Source: Brugia malayi
Taxonomy: Eukaryota > Nematoda > Chromadorea > Rhabditida > Onchocercidae
Reading direction: 5' to 3'
NCBI RefSeq assembly: GCF_000002995.4
Contig: NW_025062475.1
Span: 2,882,528-2,946,527, forward strand
DNA: 64,000 bases
Shown here: in pieces, positions 41,801 to 55,393 of the stretch
How positions within the stretch are numbered: the first letter of the stretch is position 1
How the letters are laid out: each line of letters starts with the position of its first letter
Translations under genes and position numbers: made by a program
Notes under the pieces: model-generated
What the model was told of the DNA's origin: nothing
The model's database searches: none
The model's input: the letters and a program-made list of their open reading frames with translations, nothing else

Positions 41801-42979
41801 GAAATGAGAAAAAAGACAATTTGTCATTAATAGATAAGTGATAAAATTAGATAAATTAAAGCTAATTGATAAGATATGCTTATTTGATTAGATTAAAATT
41901 TAAATAACACAAATTAATGCAAATAAATATGAAATTTTTTTGAAATCAAAAATATATCAATTAGATTTGTTTTAATTTATGAAATTAACAAAAATAAAAA
42001 TTGAATGAAAGAATTTTGGTGATAAGTAAATTTTCAGTGTTAATCTATTATTAAAGATGAATAACAATAACATAATAAGAAATAATTAATGATCACAACT
42101 CTAATAATCATAATAATTTTTTTTTTAAAGCAATTAATTGTGATTGGATGCTTATGTTGTTTACAACTATTTCTTTTACTTTATTTAGCACAAAAATAAA
42201 GTAAAGCAATTCATTAGTTGGAATCATAGAGAGAAATGATAAATTTAATGAAATGCAGAAGAAGAGTAAATAATAATAATAATAATAATAATTTGATAAA
42301 GAAAGAGGATGAAGAAGATAAAATGTGATAATTTAGCATTTTTAGCTAAAAATGATATTAGCAAAATGGCATTCATTAATATAATTAATTATACTTATAG
42401 CACTTGGCTAACTATTATTCTCTTATTATCATTAATTATCAATCATTATCAAATTACTCAATGATTAACTCTTAATTTTCGTAAAAATTTTTGTATTTGA
42501 TATGGAAAAATAAAATTTAACTGTACATTTAACAAATGCAATAATCATTATTTGCTCTAATTACTTATTAAAATAATCAATTTCGATTAATTCCACCAAT
42601 AATTTGAAATAATTGTCAAATTTAACTTTTGTTAAATTTTTTAAAAATTTTCTCTAAATATTCATCAGAAAAAAAAGAAAAAAAGAAAACGATTGACTAA
42701 GTATTGAATTGAATCGGATAGAAAAGTATTATAGAAGGAAGCAAAAGAAGGATAAAAGGACAGAAATGAGACTGAATAGATTTTCATAGCCTAGGCCTGA
42801 AACGAATGCCATAAGGCTCACTAAACTATTGCTAGAATGTAATGGGTAAGGATAATGCAATTGGAGCAATGACAAGTTAGGCCTTAAAGTAGATTTATTG
42901 AGAGTATTAGGCCAGGCCTATACTCTTACTTACCTGCCAAAACATCTACTCTAACCCTTCCCTCTCTCTCTCTCCCTCT

Positions 42980-43016
<37 letters not shown>

Positions 43017-46000
43017 TCATATGATAAAAATGTGAGGAACAGAAGCAATTAAGCGGAATATAGCATTTCGGATATGTATTATTGTTGTTGCCTTGAACAG
43101 AGGAAAATAATTAATTGAAGGACAATTAAAATTTGTCGCATTTGAAATGAAATAATAAACTAAATTTAAAATTATTCTATTAAAAATGATTGCTAATAGT
43201 GAATTATCATGAAAAATTTCAATTAATTCATTTATAATTAAAAGAAATACATTTAATAAATTCATAGAAGGAATTAAGGTAATTAATAAATGGTAAAGTA
43301 TTCAAATTTTTTAAGTATTAAAACTGAACAATTTAGGTGTTAAAAAATTAGACAATTTAAGCATTGAAAGAAAAATAATTTAAATATTAAAAAAAAAATA
43401 GAACAATTGGAATGGAATTAATTTTTTGTGATATTGCAATTAGCCACAGAGAAAGGTGACTTACACTTACTTTTATATTTATATATTTCTATCCGAGTAA
43501 TGAGATTTAAAAAAAAAAAAAATAAATAAATAAATAAAAACTTTGAATAATACAAAATAATTTATCAAAGATGCTAATTATAAAAAGATAACAATTTCAG
43601 ATATGCTAATTAATATTTCAAAAAATCCTACTATCATCAATTGAGATTAATAATAGTAAAGTGGTTGCACACGTAGTATTACGTAATAAATATTAATTAA
43701 TTAATTAAACATTTGGATTGCTAATGTAATTAAATAAAATCATTTAGCTAATTTCAAGCATTTCAACAAAATATAATCAGTATTTCAATTAATTGATGAT
43801 GAGTCATACATTTTGTCAACAAAATTTAATAATGATTTATCTATTATTAGCTAATCAACTGACAGCTAATCAAATAAGCAATTAATTTCAATTTATCAAA
43901 TTTTAGTATTCTCATCGAATGAGCTAATTATAGTAAATTATTAGCAATTATCAAAGAGCATTTCAATCATAGAAATTAATTTTCGCTAATTGTAATATTA
44001 TTGATAAAATGAATGAAAAAGCTAATTAAAGAAAACATTTTCATAATAAAAAATATATATAATAATGAAATATTATTAGCAAATATATAAAAAATATTTC
44101 TAAATTCGTTAAATTTTTTTCAACGAACAAACAAATTTTTAATTATTTAGTTTTACTTTTTTTTTTTACTCTAATTATTTAGTTTTAGTAACTTTTGTTT
44201 AGTATAAATGTATATCAATTTTTAGTTGTTTAATTTATTAATGTTAACTGTTTTTTTTTTTTTTGATATTTAATGTACATTTTAATAATTGAAATGTGTT
44301 GAAATTAAATTAATTGATAAGCTTATGAAATTAAATTAATTAATAAGCAAAATGTATTTTAAAAAATGTGTGCAATTTTGTGGTAAATTTTGCATATTTA
44401 ATATTAAAACAGTAGTTAGTAGAATTTTGAAATATGTTGATGAAAGTAAGTTATGCTTGACGTGAGTTGACGTATTCAATGACAATGAAGTTGACAGTAA
44501 GATGAAAGTAAGTTATGCTTGACGTGAGTTGACGTATTCAATGACAATGAAGTTGACAGTAAGATGAAAGTAAGTTATGCTTGACGTGAGTTGACGTATT
44601 CAATGACAATGACGTTGACAGTAAGATGAAAGTAAGTTATGCTTGACGTGAGTTGACGTATTCAATGACAATGACGTTGACAGTAAGATGAAAGTAAGTT
44701 ATGCTTGACGTGAGTTGACGTATTCAATGACAATGACGTTGACAGTAAGATTTTGTGAATAAATAAATTTTTTTCCACGCAATGAATCAGCGAATTAATG
44801 GCACTGTCTAATGCATAAATTTAAAAAAAAAAAAAAAAAAAAGGAAAGAGAGAGAAGGAAAATTTGATACCTAAGTGAAATGATAGATCATTTTTCATTT
44901 GCAGAATTTTTCAAAAACAAATCTTTTTTCTTTTGCTAAAATTACTTAATTACTATTAATTTAATTAGTGTTAAATATACTAGAATTTAAGTAAAATTTG
45001 AAAAAAAAAAAAAAAAAAAAACAGAGAGAGCAAAAAAATAAAAATAAGATATTGCAGAAAAAAAAGTGGAAAAATATTTCTAAAAGTATTTCAAAAAAAT
45101 TATAATCATTGATTTGTATGAAAAATGATTACTTTATTTTCTTCATTTTTCTATAAATAACAATGATGATGAAATTTTAGAAAGTAAACAAATCATATGT
45201 CACAGTATAAATTATACTCTAAAAAGTAATAATTCAAATGATATTAATAAAATAAAATATGAATTTTTTCTTTTTTTTTTTTTTTTTACGAAATAACCAA
45301 CAAATAATATTTTTAAAAAATTTCAAAAATAAACTTTGAAAAAAAAAAAAAAAAGAATTCGAAAAAAGAAAAAAGTTTTACTGAAAAGATATAAAGAAAT
45401 TTCTTCACATTTTTTTTTTTTGAAATTGTTAATTAAAAAAGAAAAAAAAATTAAATGAGAAAAGAGAAGAAATAACAAACCGAATTATTTAATTCTAATT
45501 TTGAATCAATTGAGGAATTATTCGATGGTACTTCTTCAGCAATACCTTTTGTAGAAGCCGCAGAAATAGTGCCATGGTCACTTTGTGAGCTAATTAAATT
45601 AGCAGAAGCAAAACGAATAATTTCAATCCATTTTAACATATCATCTTCACTGCAATAAATATTTTAAATATAACTAAAATTTCCCTCTAAATTCTTTTTG
45701 GATTTTTTTTTTTTTTTTTTTTTTGAATTTGAAATTCGGCAATTTCTTTGAATGTAAATATTTCTTTTTCAATTTTTATATCTCTTCCCACTTCAATAAA
45801 ATGTTAATAAAATTTATCAAATGAGTTAAATTTTTCTCATATCTATGCTTTTTAAAATGATATATATATTTCAAAAAAAAAGGCATCAAAATATATGATT
45901 AGAAAAAAATTCTTTTTTTTTAAAAAAAAAAATACTAATTGCTTTTTTAAGAGCTAAATATATCAAAATTATTAATTGTTTATTGATTTATTGATGATGA

Positions 46001-49000
46001 ATAAATAAATAAAGTAGTTATTTGATAAGTAAACAATGATAGTATTAGAAGTAGTCGGACTAACATTTAAAACACATTATAAATTAAGGAATAATTTTGT
46101 TGATAAAAATATATAATTTATTTTTCTATAATTACAATTTAATTAAACCAATTGTAATCTTATGCATTAGATATAGATAATTGATAAATGATATGATATC
46201 ACTTTTGATTATCATTAATCAAATTTTCCTTTTTGTCTTCGTAAAAATATTTACCAATAAGCCTGGAAATGATGTTCAGTTTGTTGTTGAGTTATCACAC
46301 GAAATATGTGCGCTTTTTTGTTATCTTTTAGGCGGCAATATTCATATGCTATATCAATGATAGCTGATTTCAGATCAATTTCACGAGCATCCGATGGAAT
46401 ATTCAATAACTGTAATTAATATTATTTAATTCTCAAACAATCTCAATTATCATTAATCTTTTTCTTAAATCTCTTAGATCTAATTATTGGCAGTAATTAA
46501 AAGTTTATGCTAATTATAAAAAAAAAAAAACATTTAGTAAATTTTTTAAATTTCAGTAATTTCATAGAAATAAAAGAAGAAGAAAATGTGTTGAGATTTA
46601 CTAAAAAATTTAGTTAGTTGATTTGAGAGTGAAATCTTTTTCAATTGAAATTAAATTTAAGTCTAACTTTCTCCTATTATTTTACTAAGTTCAATACTCT
46701 TTTTTCTTTTTTGCACTGATAGAAATGAATTAAATTTAAAAAGTGAAACATTTCGTAGTATTATTAATAGCAACAAATAGAAGAATAACTTTTAGTTTAT
46801 ATTATTTTGCTAAAGGAAAGCTTTTATCGCAGCTAAATAATATCCAAATTTAAAGTTAGCTTAATTTAAATTAATTCAAAGTTAAGAAAGAAAAAGATAA
46901 TAGAAATAAATTTGAATTAATTTTATTATTTGTGCATTATGTGAATATTCAAATATATTTTTGCATGTATTACTACTATAAGTACATATATTTCAAAGAA
47001 AAAAAAAAAACCTAATTATTAAGTTTAAAGAAAGATATTTGATTATATTTTGCAGTAATGCAAAATATAAAATTAGCAAAAATTTTCAATAGAATAATTT
47101 CAAAGAATAATTATATATTATTTAAAATAAACTTTGATATACTTCAATAAAATGCTTCATTTATAAAGAATTTATTGTACAACAATAAAAACTATTATTT
47201 TATTTTTAAATTTTGAAGATAAAATTCAAAAGGACTGATCCATTATTTCAATGGTGAAGAAAGTAAATTAGTAAATTATTCAAAAAAGAAAATAAATAGA
47301 AATTTAGAATAAGCATCTAATCATAGAATCATCACAATGCACTACTATTAGCATACATCGAAGAAGCATAGCTAATAAACATTTGCTAGAAATCAATCAG
47401 ATCAATTTCACACTGATAGAATTGAATTTAACAAAAAAAAAAAAGAAAATTTTTTTTTTCTTTTCAACTATTTAGCTAAAGTACAATGGCGCTATTTGTA
47501 TTCATTTCCTTGTTTAATAAATAAACATGTATGTCATTTTGTTTACTAAATAAAAGCCATTTTGTTTACTAAATAAAATTTATTATTTTTATCATTGTTC
47601 ACTTATCATTTCCAATTTATCAATATTTTGCGCATATTATAAATTATAAAGTTGAGATAATTTATTTAAATGATTGCTGCAGTTGAAATTTTATCCAATA
47701 TAAAAATTAATTTTTATTAAAAATACAAATAAATGCAACAATGATAAATTTTCATTTAAATCATAAATAAATTCAACTTTTTCTAGTTTACCAATAATCT
47801 TTTAAAATTTAAACTATTAATAAAATTATTCATATTAATAACAGCGTTTTTTTTCTTTTTTTTTTTTGATAAAAAATTAATTCCAAATTTATGGTTGACA
47901 ATAATTTTTGATAAAATAACAATAATAATAAAAATGAAATGAAATGAAATTGAATAATTGAAAGAAATTGCATAAATAAGAATTAAACATTTTGCCAAAA
48001 AAAAAAAAAAAAAAAGAAAAAAGAAAAATCAAACTTTTTCATGCGTTTCGTCATTGATATGTGAGCTTAGTTGACAGCAAAGATATAATTTAGTACCATG
48101 AAGTACTGCCCAATACACTGTCCACTTGTGTCGGTCATTTTTTAGTGATTCACCCATGGCCACTTCCTATAAAATGACATATCATTTTGACTTGAAAAAA
48201 AAAAAAATATTTGGAAATTCTTAATTTTTCTTTCTCTTTTAATCATCATTCAAAAAACAGACATTTTTATAAAAAAAAAAAATCGATTTATTACATAGTG
48301 AATTCATAACAATGATTTTGTCAACATAATGTAAACATGTAAACTTTTACGTGATCTAGACGTATCGATGTAGCTAATATAGTAAATATAAAGTTAGATT
48401 CATGAAATGTTAAGAGTATCGAATAAAAAATTAAAATTTAAAATGTTAAGGTTTTTCTTTTTTTTCAAAAATTCTATTTACTAACTTGATGCATAAGTTG
48501 GCCCTGTTTTTGAACATCACCTAGACGTATCGGTGTAGCTAATAAGGATGTACTAATCGGCGCTGTTGTCGCTGTCGTTGAGCGTTTTAGACGACGACGT
48601 GATGGAAATCGTACAGTAGTAGTAGGTGAGATTGTCGTTTCACAATGTTTCGACTGTAAAACTTTTTTCTTTTTCTTTTTTAATAAATAACTCTCTTGAA
48701 ATGTTTTCTCGTTTGTTTGTTTGTTTTTTTTTTTTTTTGTTTTTTTGTAAACAATTCAAAATTAAATTAGAAATGTGTAAAGTAATCGTTATACAATATC
48801 TTCATAAGTTTATTTACTTTTATTTTATTTTTATTTGATTAATAATAATAATAATAATTAAAAATAATAATTTCAATAATAATAAAAATAATAGCAATAA
48901 ATAACAATAATAATAATAAGAAGAATGATTTCTTCACATATTACTTTATCATTTATAATAATAAAAAGAAAAATAAATAAAAAGAAAAAAAAAAAAAAAC

Positions 49001-52000
49001 AAACTCTTAGCAAAAATAATGACTGATCATAAATTGATGTTGGTGCTCGCAGCTGTTAAAATTTTTTTTTTTTTTTTTAAAAAAAAACACAAAAGTTAAT
49101 CAACAGACTCTTTTTTTTTTTTTTTTTGTTTTAAGGGAACAAAAATATATATTTTAAGGGAACAATTATTTATATCTTTATTTCACGTATAACTTATTAT
49201 ATTTAAAAGTATACTTATCAAATATACCATAATATATTTTAAGTAATAGCGCAAAAAGAAACAAAAAAACAGATGTGAATTTACATAATTGCTAATTTAT
49301 ATATAATTTAATATAATTCACTAATTTATATACAATTTAATATAATTTGGTAATTTATATATAATTTGATATAATTAACTAATTTATATATAATTTACAT
49401 AATTTACACAATTATTTATACATTTATAATGCATAAAGCAAAATAAATACTATTAAATTTAAACACTGTACAACAAAAGAAAAAGAAAAAATTGAAAATT
49501 AATAAACAGCAAAATAAAAAAGAAAAAAGAAAAATGCTATAAACCTAATTCATTCAATTATTAATTATAAATTAAAATTATTATTAATTCTTAACCAATA
49601 AAAAAGAAACTTTTTTAAAGAAAAAATAAATAAATAAATCATATATTGGTGTAAAAAATTATTTTTTTTTTTTATTTTCTACATATGTATATTATTAATT
49701 AGTGCAAAAATAAATTATAATATTTTAATCATTATAATTAATAATTAATATATCATTTAATTAGTGCAAAAATAAATTTTAATATATTTAATTTTCAAAT
49801 TTAATTAAAACCTGTGTATCACTGGAAGAAAAAAAACTGATAAAGCGTTGAATGCGATGCGTGGTTGCTGGTATATGAACGCTTGTTGAAGCGCTATGAT
49901 TTGGAGCATAAAATATTGATGATGTTGTTTTGGCAAGTACTGGTGATGATAATGATAAGCAATCACCACCACAACTACTATCATGTAATACCTCTGATGA
50001 TAACACACGCCTGCAAAAGTATTATTAAAAAAAAACTATTTTCAAAAATTCTTTTAAAATCAACAAAAAGAAAAAAGAAAGGAAACCAACTGTTGCAGTT
50101 TTCTTACTGATTTTTCTTGTTTTATTCGAAAAAAAGAAAAAAAAAAAAAAAACAAAGAAAATTGAATTTAAAATTGCAAAAGCCTTTTTTTTTTATGAAA
50201 AATTTTTCAAAAATTTTAAAATAATTTACAATATTTTTATTCTAAGTAAAATAAAATTAATATTATTTAATAAAATAAAAAATGATATGAAAAAGAAGAT
50301 TTTTAACAAAATTTTGCGCAAATATTAAATTTATCACATGACAAATTTTTTAAATTTTTGCTTTTTTGTTTCTGCAATATTTTAAAAGAATTATTATTTG
50401 ATGACAGGAAATTATTTCTGTTTAATTCATAATTTATTGATTAATATTGTAGTAGTAATTAATTATTATTATTAATGAAAAAAAAAAAAATAAAATGAAA
50501 TAAAAGAATTATGAGTTTTATACAAATACTATAGCATATTTTAATTTTATAGAAGTGAACATTTCAAATAATTAAAGTACTTTTTTTTTTGTATTAAGTA
50601 AAATAAAATTGATGGAAAAATGCATGTTTTTATTTTATGTTACGAATAAATATTATATGAAATGAATGTTGAAAATTTTAATTAAAAATTAGCTTAGTTT
50701 ATAATTTAAAATTTTAAATAACATTTTATGGTAAAATTTTTGGAAAATATAATTATTCAAATAATAGAGAGATAAGATGACACCAGAAAACTTGTTTAAA
50801 GCTTAAGAAAAAAGTGAATTAAAAAGAAGGAAAAAGAAGAGAAGAAAGAAAAGCATACAAAAGCAATTTTGGAATTTAAATTATCCACAATTCCATCTAA
50901 ATCCAAGGGCAAATTTTCCGGCTTTTAATTGAATTGATGAAATGATTTTAACGGTTTTTCAATTTTTGGAATAAGAAATGCAAAAAAAAAAAAAGAAAAA
51001 ACTTAGCAAAATGATAGCAATAAAAATTAAATGAAAAGATGAAAAAAAAAAAGAAAAAGAAAAGAATAAAAAGCAAAAGCAAAACAAAAAACATTTCAAT
51101 GAAATAACAATAAATTGAGCTATTTTAATTGATTTAAACGTTATCAGAGGAAAAAGAATAAAACTTTTTGAAACATTTTCGATGTTATTTAATATCAATA
51201 AATTAAATGAATGTTATCACTTTTCAAATTATTTCTTTCATTATGTAAAATGTTTTATATGAAAGTAAAAAAGAAAGGAAAAAAAAAGAAAAAACTAAAA
51301 TATTTTGGAGCAAATATTATTTTAGCAATTGTAGAAATAATTTTATTTAAAATTTCTAAATAGAATTCTTTGTTTTTTTTTTTTTTTTTTTTTTAATGGC
51401 AATCTTTCTTTATAAAAAAAAAAAAAGGAAAAAGAATGAAAAATGCTAAATGTATTGATTTTCTGAATTTAAATAAATTAATTGACATTTCATTAATAAA
51501 ACCTTTTATGACTTCTATGAAGTAATGCTTATTTCTTTAATATTTTAATGAATTTTATTATGAAGAATATATTATCGCTAATTATTATTATTATTACTAT
51601 TACTATTACTATTACTATTACTATTATTACTACTACTAGTTAAATTAGCTGAGAAATAAAAGAAATAATTATTAAATTTTTTTTTTCAAATTTAAATTGA
51701 AATAAAAAAAAAAAGTGTCAACTATATTTGTATTTGTATCAACTACATTTCAACTATATCTGATGATTGATTCGAAAAAAAAAAAAAAATGTAAAAATAA
51801 TTTTCAAAGAATGAAGAAAATTAGCAAAATGAAATGAACTGTAAAAAAAATTTAAATTGGATAAAAGGATGAAAATGTAGCGTAGCATTTTTACCAATTT
51901 TTTTTTTTTTCTTTTTTGATTATAATGAAATGATCGAATCAGAATTCATTCATTGTTATGCAGCGCAAAAAAAAAAGATTTTAATGGTAAAATTGGTATA

Positions 52001-55000
52001 GAAGAGTAAAGGGGAAAATAGAGAGAAGAAACAGGTAAGAAGAATGAATAATGAGCTCTTCATTTAACCTTACCCATAGCCTTACCCTTACCCTTACCCT
52101 TATCCATATGTCATAGCCCACCCTTTTTTCTATTGCCCATTATTAGGACGCTTAAATATTTGTCGTCCCATCTGGTACCATACACAAATAACTAAGTGCC
52201 AGATGAAATGAATCAAAAGAAAAAAAAAAAAGTTTATGAAATTTTCAATTGAAAAAAAGAAATTATTCACTAATGTTGTAAATTTTTAGTTTTATAAAAC
52301 ATCTGAATTGCAACCATAGCAAATTATAGATCGATAAATGGCGGAAAAATTAAATAATAAAATATACTAAAAGAATGAATAATACTCGAACATTTAATTT
52401 TAATTTTAAATTTTATCAAAAAAGTTTCATTTTTTTTTTCTCTCAAATAAGCAAGCATTTATAGTATTGTTGACATTAGTGTGACCTTGCTTCTACCATT
52501 AGGTGACATTCTGAAGAGATGGAAGAAGTGGGCAAAGGAAAAGAATTTTTTTTTTTTTTTTTTTGCTAATGAAAGATAAATACAAATTTTTGATTTGAAA
52601 TGTAAAAGAGAAATGGCGCAAAAAAAAAAGGAAAGAAACGATGAGTAATTAATAAAGTAATTAATTTTTAAATTTCAAAAAATCTTTTTTTCATTTTTTT
52701 TTTTTTTTGCTTTTCCTTTTTTTATTAGCTCAGTGTTGTATTTTCTTTTGTTTTTCTTGAAAAATTTAAAAAATTCACCTTTTTTAAAAAAAAAAAAATT
52801 TAAACAAAATAAACAAAATAAATTGAAGAAAATCTTTTGTGCATAAAATCAATTAACAAAGATATGATTATATGAATTGTAAAATATTAAAATTAATGAA
52901 AAATTTTTGAAATCGTTTAAAATGAAAATGAAAAAAGAATGAATTGATTATAATGAAATAAAATGATAAAGAAGAAATGAATTATACAATGTCTCTTTTT
53001 TACAAAATAAAATAAAAAAGAAAAGAAAAACAATGTTTCTATGTTACTAAGCCATTACAAAAAGATTTGAAATAAAATTTGTATAAAAACATACGATTTG
53101 AAATTAAAATTTTTAATTTACCAAACAAAAATTATTCCTTCTAGTGTTAATCATAATTCATTTAAAAAAAAAAAAAAAGAAATTATATGCAAATTTTTTC
53201 AATTTATGATAAATTAAATCTAAAGAGATTGTAATATATTCATATCTTTAACAAAAATTGCGATAAATAATTTCTCAAAAATATCTCAGTGATTATAAAT
53301 TCTCACTTGTTTATTTACCTTTTTTCATCTCTTACCAAATTCATTTGTAAATAGAAATAAACATAAACAGTCCAAAGTTTTGAGTTTAAAAAAAGCTACA
53401 AATTTTATTCGTATATGTGTGTGTGTGTGTGTGAGTATGAGAGGAGACATGTGACATCAACAGGTAATTTGAAAAGCATTACCTGAGCCGGATGACAACT
53501 TCCATTGATGCTACCATCATTAGTGACAATTCTTGAAACTCTACAAAACTAGATTTTGTGACAAATATAACTAAACGGAACGAATAATCTCTAAACATCC
53601 ACTAAAATACTTCCTCTCCTATTCTCTCCCATTGTTACCATCAAAATTACCTAATCCATCCGATAAACTTTTAAAGAAAAAAAAATTTTTTTTTTTCTTT
53701 AGCACAAATTATAATGCATAATTTGAAAAAAACTATTCTTTAGATCAAGAAAAAAAAAAAAAAAAAGAAAATATGGAAATTGTTCAATTAGCCAAAAATG
53801 TCACATCAAATTCTCTTCGCGACAATCTTTTCTGCGATAAGTTTTTCCTATCAACGTTTTATGTCTCTGTGATTAACCACAAGTTTTGAAGAGATTATAT
53901 TTATTTGTGGATAATACTTGAAAATGCATCAATTTCTGTTACACAATCATAATAAGAAATTATGTTAAACAAATGTATGCAAGTTTCACGTACATTTTTA
54001 CGTACGTATAAAGAGACTTACTGATGACGTATAACAACAACAAAAAAAAAAAAGTTGCGCTACATCATATTGGCAAGAAGTTCAAAAATTTTCTGCTATA
54101 ATTTGAATGAGATGCCACAGTTTTTTTTTTTTTTTATTAAATTTATGAATTTAAAAAATTAAAAAAAAAAAATTAATGAATTTAAAAAAATTTTCGGACA
54201 GATTTTCAAAAACAACAATTACATTTTTTTATAATTTCTAAATTTAATTCTATTAAATGTATTTCTAATGTTTCATCTCATTCTTTGTAGAAAAATTTCG
54301 AACTAAATTTTAAATTAATTTTGGATATTAAATTAATTATTTTTGGGATACTAATAATAGTTGAAAAAAAAAAAAAAAAAAACTTATCGCATTATTATCA
54401 ATGCAAATATGAAAATTGGTTGCTCTACTTGACTGAACTTAGCTTTGGACAATGATAATGGATATAATCACTGATTGAAGATTATATTTCAAGAAAGGAA
54501 AAGTAGCAAGTAGTGATAAGATAGAAAGATCAGTGATAATAGATGTTTTCTGATCAAGAGAGAAATAAACAGTAAGAAGTGAAACATTTCAACAAATTGT
54601 TTTAAAAAGAAAAAAAAAATTTACTTTTTTTTTGATTCCATTTTTTTTTGGTTCACGAAAATCTGTTTATCATTTAATGTGAATTTTGTTTTGTTTTGCT
54701 TTTTTTTTTTTTTTAACATTTTTCAATTTCAAAACTCAATGAAAACACAAATATTTTAATGCTCCCAATAAATTTATCAAATATTTAATTTGTATTTTAA
54801 TTTTTACGATCAATAATTTCAATTTATTTATTTCTTTTTTTTCTTGTGAGATAAAAATGACACATTTATTGAAATCATTTTTTCTGATTAAATTTCTTTT
54901 CTATATTTCAATATGTTTAGATATATTATGGAAGAGAGTTCACATTTAATAATGTTTAAAATTTTACACTTTGATCAGACAGACTATCATATTTTTTTTT

Positions 55001-55361
55001 TTTTTTTTTTGACGAAAAGATTTAATTTTTGAAAAGAAAAGAAAAGAAGAGAGAAATAAACTGAGATAAGAAAAATTCAAAAAATTGAAAATAGAAATAA
55101 AAATATGATCGTACTTCCTCGTTGCTATTTATTCATTAGAACGAAAGAGGAAGCAAAATGAAATTTTAGTTAGTAAAAATTTAAAAATGAATTGAAGCGT
55201 AAAATTAGATGGTAAGCTTACATTGGAAGAGATTCATTCATCCCTTTTAGAATAATTATGCTTAGCTTTCATTATTTTCTTCCTCCTTCTGTTGTATTTG
55301 CTAAATGGAAGAAGAAGCATAATAAATTTCCTTCTTCCAATTATTTCACTCTCTCTCTCCT

Positions 55362-55393
<32 letters not shown>

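Larger units (their letters stand above)
36692..45480 (-). other. 8.8 kb intron of the RhoGAP gene
   Basis: It lies between the PH-coding exons and the His-rich linker exon. It contains (GA)n/(CT)n tracts (38252-38296, 40918-40955, 42961-43013), (CA)n at 38780-38822, a 62-bp minisatellite (44439-44751), an AGGCCT cluster (42793-42919) and two candidate alternative first exons (40828-40851, 42934-42945). No independent gene was recognised inside. Confidence 0.75.

Noticed and set aside
49805..50110. Open frames overlapping exon 49812-50010 in other frames and on the + strand
   Set aside because: Shadows of the real RhoGAP exon, which has splice sites and phase support.
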